Shown here one piece after another: positions 17,369 through 25,555 of a DNA stretch of 64,000 bases. The position numbers and the translations under genes were made by a program. The notes under the pieces are model-generated. The model was not told the DNA's origin and made no database searches. It saw only the letters and a program-made list of their open reading frames with translations. The stretch lies in assembly GCA_951812575.1 (NCBI GenBank), contig OX638322.1:1363925-1427924 (forward strand). The letters run 5' to 3'. This DNA comes from Candidatus Binatia bacterium (lineage in GTDB: Bacteria > Desulfobacterota > Binatia > Bin18). Position 1 is the stretch's first letter, and the number at the start of each line of letters is the position of its first letter.

Positions 17369-17860
17369 TTACGCTGCTTCTTTGAGTCGCGGCCGGACGA
17401 TAATGGGGTGGTGTAACGCCCGTTGTGGAATTTCGACCGGTCGCTCGGCTTTCTGTTTGTTGAGGCCACGCCGGATATATTCGGGATCAATCCCGAAGAC
17501 AGAGCAGATGTTCACAAATGAGAACGGCCAGTGATAGTCGTCCGTAAAAAACCACTGCTCCGCTTCCCGTGCGATACGATAATCACGAAAACGGGGCGTC
17601 CCAAACTGTTTCTGAAAGCACTCAATCGCGTCCTCCAGAACGGCCTGCATGAGCTCAACTTCTCCGCGGCCGTGGTAGTGCGGCCGTGGTGAGCTGTGGA
17701 ACTGTTCGGGTAAAACGGCTGCCGGGACAATAGCTTCCCGCTCCGCCAGCCTCCCCGACTCAAAGAGAAAATGCCCCGCTTTTGCATCGGGGTCCGATGT
17801 TCCGTGAGAAGAAGCGGTATCGATTCCGCGTAAGTCAGTACCGGTGGACGCTTTTTTCAT
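17369..17860 (-). CDS. Conserved hypothetical protein
   Basis: 163 residues. The N-terminal third is low in order and rich in Ser/Thr/Gly. The C-terminal half (residues ~85-150) is dense and conserved-looking: VLEDAIECFQKQF, FRDYRIAREAEQWFFTDDY, WPFSFVNICSVFGIDPEYIR. The last part could form a helix-turn-helix, so a small DNA-binding role is possible; this is a guess. ATG 17860 is chosen for AGGGAGG 8 bp upstream; the frame is open further up to 17998 without a comparable ribosome site. It has its own promoter and an operator-like palindrome. Confidence 0.75.
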   Translation of the reverse strand: MKKASTGTDLRGIDTASSHGTSDPDAKAGHFLFESGRLAEREAIVPAAVLPEQFHSSPRPHYHGRGEVELMQAVLEDAIECFQKQFGTPRFRDYRIAREAEQWFFTDDYHWPFSFVNICSVFGIDPEYIRRGLNKQKAERPVEIPQRALHHPIIVRPRLKEAA

Positions 17861-17950
17861 GTATCGATCCTCCCTGATCGCTTTCCTATCCTTTGTAACC
17901 TTGGGCTTCTCCCTCTTCTTACTCTCAATAGACGTTTCCCACTTAATAAA

Positions 17951-17967
17951 ATTCATACTGTATGAAT
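17951..17967. promoter_or_regulatory. Operator-like palindrome at predicted start site
   Basis: Perfect inverted repeat ATTCATA-CTG-TATGAAT overlapping the expected transcription start of the 17369-17860 gene. Its size and place suit a dimeric repressor site. The binding protein is unknown. Confidence 0.45.
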
Positions 17968-17968
17968 A

Positions 17969-17998
17969 ATAATTAGACATACTTGCTCTTGATGTCAA
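17969..17998 (-). promoter_or_regulatory. Putative sigma-70-type promoter
   Basis: On the minus strand, a perfect -35 TTGACA (17998-17993), an 18-bp spacer, and AATTAT (17974-17969), a 4/6 match to the -10 consensus. Transcription would begin near 17962, giving a ~100-nt leader to ATG 17860. Confidence 0.5.
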
Positions 17999-18059
17999 GC
18001 GGTGCTTGTGTGTACATCGGCACGTCTGGACTCATCATGCTGTAAGGAGCTTGGCACGT

Positions 18060-18317
18060 ATGCCCACATACATCTCTTTTGCTGATAACGCAGAATGGAT
18101 CGGTACCGTTGGGGTTGGTCTATTGCTAGGGGCGTTTTTCCTCAATCTCTTTGGCTGGATGAAGACCGATTCCAGAGCCTATCAAGTGCTCAATGCCCTT
18201 GGAGCCGGGGTCGCCTGCTACGCCTCATATCTAATTGACTTTCTTCCTTTTGTTGTCCTGGAAGGAACTTGGAGCATTGTTGCCGTCAGTGCGTTCATCC
18301 AAAACCGACAGTCGTGA
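18060..18317 (+). CDS. CBU_0592-family small membrane protein
   Basis: 85 residues with three hydrophobic segments: ~13-30, ~42-58 and ~62-80. The layout and the GWMKTDSRAYQVLNALGA turn fit the CBU_0592 family of small inner-membrane proteins of unknown role. ATG 18060 is chosen for AAGGAG 12 bp upstream; the frame extends to 18006 without support. Divergent from the 17860 gene and followed by the DUF502 gene 66 bp later. Confidence 0.75.
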   Translation: MPTYISFADNAEWIGTVGVGLLLGAFFLNLFGWMKTDSRAYQVLNALGAGVACYASYLIDFLPFVVLEGTWSIVAVSAFIQNRQS

Positions 18318-18383
18318 ACACGTCCCCCTTTCTTGCGAAGCCCCGGACTCTTACTCTACCATTTAGACGAAAGAGGGTTGCTT

Positions 18384-19088
18384 ATGGATGGAGGAGCCGC
18401 TGTCAAGCGGAAACGAGCCACATCACGTTTTGTCCGCAACACCTTCCTGACCGGACTGCTGATCCTTATCCCTCTAGTTGCGACGTATTTATTGGTCGCC
18501 TTTTTGTTTGACCTCCTCAGCGGAGCGGGCGCGCCCATCATGCGGACCCTGTTTGGTCCGCTCCAGCAGCTTGAGAGCTTTTGGTGGCTGGAGCCGATTA
18601 CGCCTGTGGCCAACATTGCCTTAGCCCTAGCTATTATCTTTCTCTTGGGTCTGGTGGGAACCAACTTTATCGGACGACAGATTTTGGATGCCGTGAATAC
18701 CTTGATCCTGCGCCTGCCCCTTGTGAGCGGCGTTTATAGCGCGATCAAACAAATGGTAGAGACCTTTCAGGAGCCGTCCGGCAGTTTTCAGCGCGTCGTC
18801 CTCCTCCAATATCCACGCAGGGGGATGTGGGTGATGGGGCTGGTTGCCACGGAACGGGACGACACGCTGGGACTCTCCTCTGCCCCGCAGCTCCTCTCCG
18901 TCTTTATTCCGACAACGCCAAACCCAACTTCTGGGTTTCTGGTTATGGTTCCGCCGGAGGAGGTCGTTGACGTCGATTATACCGTCGAAGAGGCGTTCAC
19001 ATTCATCGTTTCTTCGGGCATTGTTGGCGAGCACTTCGCTCAGAAAGAGGGGGGAGACCCGGAGGAAGCGACGGCGGTCGAACTGTAA
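18384..19088 (+). CDS. DUF502-family membrane protein
   Basis: 234 residues, near the family's usual length. Two membrane helices in the first half (residues ~22-45 and ~75-98), preceded by a basic stretch KRKRATSR. The TPLVSGVYSAIKQ-type family motif appears as LPLVSGVYSAIKQMVETF, then PRRGMWVMGLV and VFIPTTPNPTSGFLVMVP, both standard for DUF502. The function of the family is unknown. ATG 18384 follows AAAGAGGG. Confidence 0.9.
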   Translation: MDGGAAVKRKRATSRFVRNTFLTGLLILIPLVATYLLVAFLFDLLSGAGAPIMRTLFGPLQQLESFWWLEPITPVANIALALAIIFLLGLVGTNFIGRQILDAVNTLILRLPLVSGVYSAIKQMVETFQEPSGSFQRVVLLQYPRRGMWVMGLVATERDDTLGLSSAPQLLSVFIPTTPNPTSGFLVMVPPEEVVDVDYTVEEAFTFIVSSGIVGEHFAQKEGGDPEEATAVEL

Positions 19089-19151
19089 TCCAGGTTGACA
19101 CTCACACAGCGCGCCAGACTTGGGCGGCGAAAAACAGGAGAGGGTTTACAG

Positions 19152-20030
19152 ATGGACAAGATCGTTATCAAAGCCTGTCTGAATGGCATGCGTGGTCGCG
19201 AGCAAAACCGGAACGTCCCATGGACGCCACAAGAAGTTGCGGCTGAGGCCCAGCGCTGCGCGGAGGCGGGCGCGTCCATCGTTCATATCCATGCCCGCGC
19301 AAATGATGGTGGCCTCAGCTATGATCCCGAGTGGTATGCGGAAGCCGACCGCCTGATTCGGGAACAGACCGCTCTTATTATCAATCACACCACCGCGCGC
19401 CTGCCAGACGCGTCGATTGATCAGGTGTTACGCTATCTCCGTGAAACGCCTGACCCGGTTGATATGATCTCTCTCAACACCGGGAGTATCGCGATCAATA
19501 CGCCGCTGGTGAATGGCACCCGACAAACGCTGGCGCTTCCGAACTCCTATGAGGATATCCGCCAGACCATTCTTGTGTGTCGCGAACGCGGCATAGTCCC
19601 TGAGCCGACCGTCCTCGATACGGGTTTTTTGTCCAATGTCGCCATGTTTGTCGAAGACGGCCTGCTGCCCGCTCCGCGCTATCTCCTGGTTGAGTTCTCA
19701 GGACGATTTGGTGCTGGCTTTCAGATCATGCCGGGCACGCCGCGCAGCTATACCTATATAACGGACTGCGTCAAAGAGGTCTTTCCGCATGCCACCTGGA
19801 TTGCCCACGGTATAGAGGACAGCGTCTTCACCATTGCCAGTCTGGCGATTACCACCGGCGCACACGTCCGGGTGGGTTTCGAGGACCGGGCAACCCGTAT
19901 TGATGGCTCTATAGCGAGCAGCAGCGCTGACTACGTTTCGTGGGTGACCGAAGTCGCCCGAGCACACGGACGCGAACCAGCCACGCCTCAGGAAGCGCGA
20001 CAGATTCTTGGCGTGCCGCACCATCCATAA
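19152..20030 (+). CDS. BKACE-family beta-keto acid cleavage enzyme (DUF849)
   Basis: Zn-dependent TIM-barrel enzyme; family members cleave a beta-keto acid with acetyl-CoA to give acetoacetate and an acyl-CoA. 292 residues. Near the N-terminus KIVIKACLNG; then IVHIHARANDGG with the two metal histidines; a late E in GHxRVGFED form (AHVRVGFEDRATR). The substrate cannot be told from sequence. Start ATG 19152 has AGGAGA upstream. It is followed after 35 bp by a methyltransferase on the same strand. Confidence 0.85.
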   Translation: MDKIVIKACLNGMRGREQNRNVPWTPQEVAAEAQRCAEAGASIVHIHARANDGGLSYDPEWYAEADRLIREQTALIINHTTARLPDASIDQVLRYLRETPDPVDMISLNTGSIAINTPLVNGTRQTLALPNSYEDIRQTILVCRERGIVPEPTVLDTGFLSNVAMFVEDGLLPAPRYLLVEFSGRFGAGFQIMPGTPRSYTYITDCVKEVFPHATWIAHGIEDSVFTIASLAITTGAHVRVGFEDRATRIDGSIASSSADYVSWVTEVARAHGREPATPQEARQILGVPHHP

Positions 20031-20065
20031 GAAAGCGCCCGGAAGGGAGCCAGAAGGTAAACCGT

Positions 20066-20863
20066 ATGACGCCCCCATATTATAAACAGCACTGGATTGA
20101 GATCGATGCGGCACGCCTGTTGGTCTATGAGTCCTTATTACGCTACGAGCCGCGCATGGAGCCGTTGCTCGCCCCGCTTGAGCTCCAACCCGGTCTGTCT
20201 GTTCTGGATGTCGGCTCTGGTCCCGGCTCGACCACACTGGAACTGGGGCGACGGGTCGGTCCCACAGGAAGAGTCGTTGGCGTTGATATTAACACGGAGT
20301 TTGTCGCCCGAGCCGGCACAAAAGCCCTGGAGGTCGGCCTACCGCAGGTCAGCTTTCAGCAGGCCGATTTTCCTCCCCTGCCCTTTGATTCTGAAACGTT
20401 TGACCGGGTCTTTTGTAAAAACGTCCTCGAATACGTAGACTCTGCCCAGCAGACCGTTCAGGACATTGCGCGCGCCACTCGGCCGGGTGGAGTCATTGTG
20501 CTCATCGATAGTGACTGGGAGATGCTCGCCCTGGACGTGAGTGACGAAGCCTTACACGACCGCGTACTCGCAGCGATCACAACGACCGCCATGCGCGAGC
20601 CGCGTATTGGACGCAAGCTGCGCCGGTTGTGTACCCTCGCTGAACTCCAAGACATCCGGGTAAAGATATTCGCCAGCCCCGACGTCAAAGGGCACGCCAT
20701 GCGCATGCTGGAGAACAACTGGCACCAGTACGCCTGCGACTCGGGCAAAGTGACCCAGGCCGAGGCAGACGCTTGGCGGGAAGACGTTCGTTTGCGGCTG
20801 AAGAACGAAGAATACTGTTTCTGCTTGCCCCAGTTTGTGGTGTCCGCGCGAAAAGCGGCTTAA
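20066..20863 (+). CDS. Class I SAM-dependent methyltransferase
   Basis: 265 residues. SAM motif I is VLDVGSGPGSTTLELG (near residue 48), with an acidic strand-2 end VVGVDIN, motif II DRVFCKNVLEYV, and GGVIVLIDSDWE. A small-molecule methyltransferase of the UbiE/Methyltransf_11 type. ATG 20066 is chosen because homology begins there; the frame runs upstream inside the BKACE gene. A hairpin follows the stop. Confidence 0.85.
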   Translation: MTPPYYKQHWIEIDAARLLVYESLLRYEPRMEPLLAPLELQPGLSVLDVGSGPGSTTLELGRRVGPTGRVVGVDINTEFVARAGTKALEVGLPQVSFQQADFPPLPFDSETFDRVFCKNVLEYVDSAQQTVQDIARATRPGGVIVLIDSDWEMLALDVSDEALHDRVLAAITTTAMREPRIGRKLRRLCTLAELQDIRVKIFASPDVKGHAMRMLENNWHQYACDSGKVTQAEADAWREDVRLRLKNEEYCFCLPQFVVSARKAA

Positions 20864-20878
20864 CGAACAGGCCGCAGG

Positions 20879-20914
20879 AGGAAGCGAGGTAGCCGGAATA
20901 CTACTTCGCTTCCT
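20879..20914. terminator. Hairpin between convergent genes
   Basis: 14-bp stem AGGAAGCGAGGTAG (20879-20892) / CTACTTCGCTTCCT (20901-20914) with one G-U and an 8-nt loop. It lies between the stop codons of the methyltransferase and the amidase, so it can end both transcripts. No U tract, so efficiency is unclear. Confidence 0.6.
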
Positions 20915-20930
20915 GACCCATCATAGCGAT

Positions 20931-22445
20931 TCACCGCTCCTGCCAGGGCATCTGCTGCTCAAAGGCATGGCCGGCACGCAAGAGGGTGGCGTCATCAAAA
21001 TGGCGTCCGGTCAGCATGAGGCCGACCGGCAGACCGTCAACCTTCCCGCAGGGAACAGTGAGTGAGGGATGACCGGTCATATCAAACGGTGCCGTGTTGC
21101 CGAGCATATTCCAGCCAAATTGCAGCGAGTCGAGCGGCCCCATATCGGGAACATAGCGATGGGCCGTCATTGGCGTCGTGGGCATGACCAGGATGTCGAA
21201 GCGTTCAAGGACCTGATCATAGGCGGCCTGGAGGGCGCGGCGTTGGTTTTGGGCCTTGGCGTATAAACGGCCATAATAGGCTTGGTTCAGATAACTGCCG
21301 ACCAGGGTCACAAACTTGGCTTGGTGGGGCAGGTCCTGGGCCTGGGCCTTGAGCGATTTGCCCAGGGTGTTCATCAGGCTTTCATTGTATAAGCCCTTCC
21401 AGTGGTAGCCGACACCGTTGCCATACACCAAAGCCGTCATCCCTTCAGCAATTAAGGCCCAGGTAATCCCACCGGCTTCAAGATGGGCCGGAATAGAGAC
21501 TTCTTCGGCTTGGGCTCCAAGGTCCTGTAAGGCGCTGACGGCGGCGTGGACCTTGGTGTCAACGCCCGGCTGGGACACAGGTGTCCCAAACCCTTGTGTG
21601 ACGACACCCAAGCGAAGACCCTGGATGTTCTGACCCAGGACTTGCGTGTAGGGCTGCACCGGAACCTCGGATTGGCGTGGGTCGAGCGGGTCCTTACCGG
21701 CAATGACTTCAAGCAGCAGGGCGGTGTCTGCCACAGTCTCGGCCATCGGACCGGTGTGGTCAAAGGTGTTATCGATCCCGACGATACCCGTGTACGGAAC
21801 GAGGCTATGGGTTGGCTTGAGCCCTACAACGCCGCACCAGGATGCCGGAATGCGAATGGAGCCCCCCTGGTCCCCGCCGATAGTCAGGTCAATATCATCA
21901 TACGACAGTGCGGCACCCGAGCCGCCGGACGAACCGCCAGCCATATGGTCGGGATTATGCTGATTACGGGTCGGGCCATAGGCGCTGGTATGGCCGCCAC
22001 CCGAGAAGGCAAAATTGTCCATATTCAGGATGGCGGTAATCTCGCCGCCAGCATCAAGGATGCGGGTGATAATAGTGGCATCAATGTCCGGCACATAGCC
22101 GCTCAGCACCAGGGAGGCACACGTCATGGGAATACCGGCAATACTCACGTTGTCCTTAATGCCGAGGCGCTTCCCGGCCAGCTTGCCCGAAGAGGCACCC
22201 TTGATGGAACAGCGTCGGACTATGGCGTTGAGCGGGTCGTCCGCACGGCTCGGACGGCTACCGGGCTCGCGCTCACGATAGCCAATCTCCGGCAGGTTCG
22301 CGGGCGCCTGGTCGAGCGCGTCCAGGGCGGCAAACATATCCGGCAGCATGGCCTCATACGCCTCGGCCTCTTCCGCACTCAACTCGAAGTGGTTGGCCTG
22401 AGCCAAACGGTGGAAATCGTCTGTGGTCGGTTTGCGCAGTGGCAT
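20931..22445 (-). CDS. Amidase signature-family hydrolase
   Basis: 504 residues. The Ser-cisSer-Lys triad region is visible: Lys in GKRLGIKDNVSIAGIPM, then GGSSGGSGAALSYDD and GGDQGGSIRIPASWCG. It hydrolyses amides; substrate unknown. The N-terminus has an extra ~70-residue helical segment seen in some GatA-like amidases. ATG 22445 has GGGAGG upstream; 22529 is an unsupported alternative. Convergent with the methyltransferase. Confidence 0.92.
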   Translation of the reverse strand: MPLRKPTTDDFHRLAQANHFELSAEEAEAYEAMLPDMFAALDALDQAPANLPEIGYREREPGSRPSRADDPLNAIVRRCSIKGASSGKLAGKRLGIKDNVSIAGIPMTCASLVLSGYVPDIDATIITRILDAGGEITAILNMDNFAFSGGGHTSAYGPTRNQHNPDHMAGGSSGGSGAALSYDDIDLTIGGDQGGSIRIPASWCGVVGLKPTHSLVPYTGIVGIDNTFDHTGPMAETVADTALLLEVIAGKDPLDPRQSEVPVQPYTQVLGQNIQGLRLGVVTQGFGTPVSQPGVDTKVHAAVSALQDLGAQAEEVSIPAHLEAGGITWALIAEGMTALVYGNGVGYHWKGLYNESLMNTLGKSLKAQAQDLPHQAKFVTLVGSYLNQAYYGRLYAKAQNQRRALQAAYDQVLERFDILVMPTTPMTAHRYVPDMGPLDSLQFGWNMLGNTAPFDMTGHPSLTVPCGKVDGLPVGLMLTGRHFDDATLLRAGHAFEQQMPWQER

Positions 22446-22616
22446 ACTATCCTCCCTTTCGCGACGTATTCTTTCCTTTGGACATGGCACACCTTGGCGG
22501 ACTTTGTCCAGTGGAAACGCCGGAATCAAGGAATTTTTGCTGGATGGGCGGGCAAAGAGTATGCTAGAAAGCTGCCTAGCAGCGTACAGTCACCTTCGCT
22601 CAAAAGGAGTTTTGCC

Positions 22617-23771
22617 ATGCCACTGTCCCACATCCGCGTGATTGACCTGACCCGCGCCCGTGCCGGACCGACCTGTGTGCGCCAGTTGGCCGATATGGGC
22701 GCTCAGGTGATAAAAATCGAGCAGCCCCAAGACGATGGCGAATGGGGTCGGCACGGCTTCGATTTTCAAAACCTGCACCGCAATAAGCGCTGCATGGTGC
22801 TCAACCTGAAGGATAAGCGCGGCAAGCAGATTCTGAAACAGCTCGTCAAAAAATCAGACGTGTTGGTGGAAAATTATCGGCCGAATGTCAAAAAACGTCT
22901 CGGTATCGATTACGAATCGCTCCGGCCGCTGAACCCACGGCTTGTCTACGCCAGTATATCTGGCTTTGGACAGACCGGGCCCTATAAAGATCGCCCCGGC
23001 TACGATCAGGTTGCCCAGGGAATGGGAGGGCTGATGAGCATCACCGGGCAGCCCGGAGGCGGCCCGGTCCGCGCCGGGATTCCAGTGGCCGACCTGAGTG
23101 CCGGGCTGCTGGCCGCCCAGGGTATTTTCGTTGCCCTGCTCGAACGCGAACGGTCAGGAGAAGGCCAGTGGGTCCATACCTCACTGCTGGAAGCCATGGT
23201 TACTATGCTTGACTTTCAGGCCACGCGCTGGCTCATGGGCAAAGAAGTGCCGCCCCAGGCCGGCAATAATCATCCAACCGTGATTCCCACCGGCACCTTC
23301 AAGGTCAAGGACGGTCACATCAATATTGCTACCACCAACCATATGTGGAAGCGGCTGTGTGAGGTGCTGGGTGATGCCGCCCTGGCCGAAGACGAACGGT
23401 TTTCCTCGCCGGGCAGGCGCTCGAAAAAACGGGACGCGCTGACCCCTATTCTTGAGGAGAAACTCAAAGACAGGACCGTGGACGAATGGATTGATACGTT
23501 GAACGCGGCTGGCATTCCGTGCGGCCCCATTCTGTCTATTGATCAGGTTTTTGACAATGAACAGGTCCGGCACCTTGGGCTCGCGCATGCGATTGAGCAC
23601 CCAGTACTTGGGCCTATCCAGATTCTTGGTCTGCCGGTAACACTGAGTCGGACCCCAGCCAGCATTCGCACGCCGACCGCGGAGAGAGGTCAGCATACGG
23701 ACGAAATTTTGAGAGAGCTGGGGGTGGACGAGGCAGAGATCGGGCAGCTTCGCAAGGACGCGGTGATCTGA
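22617..23771 (+). CDS. Family III CoA-transferase (CaiB/BaiF)
   Basis: 384 residues. It moves CoA between carboxylic acids by the family III mechanism. ATG 22617 follows AAAAGGAG. Early motif IRVIDLTRARAGPTCVRQLA with ADMGAQVIKIE, the NYRPNVKKRLGIDYESL block, and the catalytic Asp in GPYKDRPGYDQVAQGMGG. C-terminal end ERGQHTDEILRELG is typical. The frame is open upstream far into the antisense of the amidase, but homology begins only at this ATG. It converges on a Lrp-like gene 9 bp after its stop. Confidence 0.92.
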   Translation: MPLSHIRVIDLTRARAGPTCVRQLADMGAQVIKIEQPQDDGEWGRHGFDFQNLHRNKRCMVLNLKDKRGKQILKQLVKKSDVLVENYRPNVKKRLGIDYESLRPLNPRLVYASISGFGQTGPYKDRPGYDQVAQGMGGLMSITGQPGGGPVRAGIPVADLSAGLLAAQGIFVALLERERSGEGQWVHTSLLEAMVTMLDFQATRWLMGKEVPPQAGNNHPTVIPTGTFKVKDGHINIATTNHMWKRLCEVLGDAALAEDERFSSPGRRSKKRDALTPILEEKLKDRTVDEWIDTLNAAGIPCGPILSIDQVFDNEQVRHLGLAHAIEHPVLGPIQILGLPVTLSRTPASIRTPTAERGQHTDEILRELGVDEAEIGQLRKDAVI

Positions 23772-23780
23772 TCCGCCGCC

Positions 23781-24020
23781 CTACTTAAAGGCGTGAAAGG
23801 TCAGGATGGTGAACGTCTCCCGCACGTGCGGGATCTTCTGAATCTGCTCGGTCACCAAATGTGACAGGTCCTCAAAGTCATCGACGTAGAGCTTGACCAG
23901 CAGATCATAGGCTCCCGAGATGGAATACGCCTCAGAGAAGCTTTCCAAATCGGTCACCCGATCCGCGACCTCGGCCAGGGTGCCCGGTTCCACTTTCATC
24001 ATTAAGAAGACAGCGCGCAT
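23781..24020 (-). CDS. Stand-alone Lrp/AsnC ligand-binding (RAM) domain protein
   Basis: 79 residues, only the alpha-beta RAM domain: KVEPGTLAEVADRVTDLESFSEAYSISGAYDLLVKL. No helix-turn-helix precedes it, so it is not itself a DNA-binding Lrp protein. Such short proteins form octamers that bind small metabolites. Stops 9 bp from the convergent CoA-transferase. Confidence 0.88.
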   Translation of the reverse strand: MRAVFLMMKVEPGTLAEVADRVTDLESFSEAYSISGAYDLLVKLYVDDFEDLSHLVTEQIQKIPHVRETFTILTFHAFK

Positions 24021-24114
24021 AGCCTTTCTCCCGATAGTGGTCAGAGGTCATGAAAATTGTACCAGGCGAGGCCGCTGAACTGCACCCCGCCTGGATTCCT
24101 TCACATACTTTGGC

Positions 24115-24546
24115 TTACTGCATGTCGCCCATCAGGTCGAAATGCACTGTGCGGTGTGCGAAAAGCCAGCGATCGCCTTGTTTGACAAGCCGGTCCTCAT
24201 AACGACCGGCAATACCGTTGACTAACGCACTCTCACCTTTGGAGCGGACCACGACGATATAGCTCTTTGCGGTCGCCTGCTCTCCATCGACTTTGATGAT
24301 TTCGTTCATCACACAATGCTTGAGCATGGGCGCGCCGTCTTTCATCGCCATCCGACCGGGAACGGTATCAACAAAAGCTCGCAGTGCCTCTTTGCCCGTA
24401 TGCACACCGGCGACCTCTCCACCGTCAAAGACGCCATCCTCAGTGAACAAATCGACCCACTGGTTAAACTCACCACCATCAAAATGATAGCAATAGTTTG
24501 CGATCGTCTCGTGAATCGCGTCCTTTTCTTCGAGTATAGATGCCAT
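24115..24546 (-). CDS. SnoaL-like / NTF2-fold protein
   Basis: 143 residues of the NTF2 cone fold: ATIANYCYHFDGG-like opening (HETIANYCYHFDGG), EFNQWVDLFTEDGVFDGG, GKEALRAFVD, and the closing WLFAHRTVHFDLMGD. It may be a small hydrolase/dehydratase or a binding protein. ATG 24546 follows AAGGAGG; 24597 is unsupported. It is downstream of the lipoprotein gene on the same strand. Confidence 0.85.
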   Translation of the reverse strand: MASILEEKDAIHETIANYCYHFDGGEFNQWVDLFTEDGVFDGGEVAGVHTGKEALRAFVDTVPGRMAMKDGAPMLKHCVMNEIIKVDGEQATAKSYIVVVRSKGESALVNGIAGRYEDRLVKQGDRWLFAHRTVHFDLMGDMQ

Positions 24547-24584
24547 AGCATACCTCCTTATGTTGTTTTGTTCGTGTATCTCGT

Positions 24585-24959
24585 TTACTCTCCGCAACGG
24601 TAGCGAATCCAGTAGTAATTCCTGACTATTTTGGCGTTCTGCTGGACGTTGTCTTGTTGTTGGCTCTGAGTTTCTTCAGAATTTTCTCCCTCATTGACCA
24701 CCTGATAATTGGGGCAGTCACTCTCGATACTGGCCAATAATGTTGCTCTTACTTCTTCCTTGGGACGACTCCCCAGCGGCTTCATTCCGTCCCAATTCAG
24801 TTCAAAGCGGGCAAATTCCATACGTTTGGCCCGAATAGGCGAGTCGATTGTGGATTTGGCACTCAAAAACGGCACTGAGAGCGTGGGAGTCTTTGCCGAG
24901 CCACAGGCGAGAGTGAAAAGGACGCTCGCAGCAAGGACGGACCATACCAGTTTCTGCAT
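24585..24959 (-). CDS. Hypothetical lipoprotein
   Basis: 124 residues. The N-terminus MQKLVWSVLAASVLFTLACG has a hydrophobic core and LAC just before G, a plausible lipobox. The mature part is unrecognised: a Gln/Asn-rich stretch near residue 100 and a short aromatic C-terminus (YYWIRYRCGE) with one Cys. The start at 24959 is chosen because it begins the signal peptide. It precedes the SnoaL gene. Confidence 0.6.
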   Translation of the reverse strand: MQKLVWSVLAASVLFTLACGSAKTPTLSVPFLSAKSTIDSPIRAKRMEFARFELNWDGMKPLGSRPKEEVRATLLASIESDCPNYQVVNEGENSEETQSQQQDNVQQNAKIVRNYYWIRYRCGE

Positions 24960-25135
24960 ACTATTGCCCTCTTGTTGTCCCGTACCGGCCGGCCTCACAC
25001 ATCATCAATACCAGGACAAAGAGCGTAGCATGCGCCGCTACCGTTCTGCCAGCGTCTTCCGGGGCGTGCGTCCATCCTACGTTCGGGTGCCTTCTCCTTC
25101 CCTCTTTTTTATTATAGTGAGGGAGGCGACAGCCT

Positions 25136-25555
25136 ATGGAAACAGCGCTCGAAAATCTCCTGAATCGACTGTTGGAAGCGGAACGCGCGGGTCATGCGCT
25201 TCTTGATACGTTGATACAGACCACTGCCGATTCAGGCCTTAAATCTTTATTTGCCAGTTTCACCGAAGTTGAGGTCAGCGATGTCTCTGTCCTGGAGGGA
25301 CTCATCCGGCTGCACGGTGGAACGCCGTCCACGGCGACCGGAGATTTTGCGCAAAAAGTCCTCCGGATTGAGGACCTCCAGGGTCAGATTGACCTTTTGT
25401 CACGAGGCCAGGCGTGGGTCGCTCGCACGGTTGAACAAGCGCTCGATTTACACCCTCCTCCAGATATCGCAGCCTTTCTCAAGGAGATGGCAAATCGTCA
25501 TCGACATAATGTGGAGTGGGCACGCGCGGAAGCCATACGGACCCTTGAGCACTAA
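25136..25555 (+). CDS. DUF6306-like protein (ferritin-like helical bundle)
   Basis: 139 residues, mostly helical. LLNRLLEAERAGHALLDTLI opens the domain and is followed by GGTPSTATGDFAQKVLRI and GQAWVARTVEQAL, matching what I recall of DUF6306. Family function is unknown. GGGAGG precedes the ATG by 9 bp. The following PAP2 gene begins inside its 3' end. Confidence 0.7.
   Translation: METALENLLNRLLEAERAGHALLDTLIQTTADSGLKSLFASFTEVEVSDVSVLEGLIRLHGGTPSTATGDFAQKVLRIEDLQGQIDLLSRGQAWVARTVEQALDLHPPPDIAAFLKEMANRHRHNVEWARAEAIRTLEH

Noticed and set aside
21546..22616. Long open frame in phase with the CoA-transferase, running over the amidase gene
   Set aside because: Antisense of a well-supported amidase; homology to CoA-transferases begins only at ATG 22617, which has its own ribosome site.
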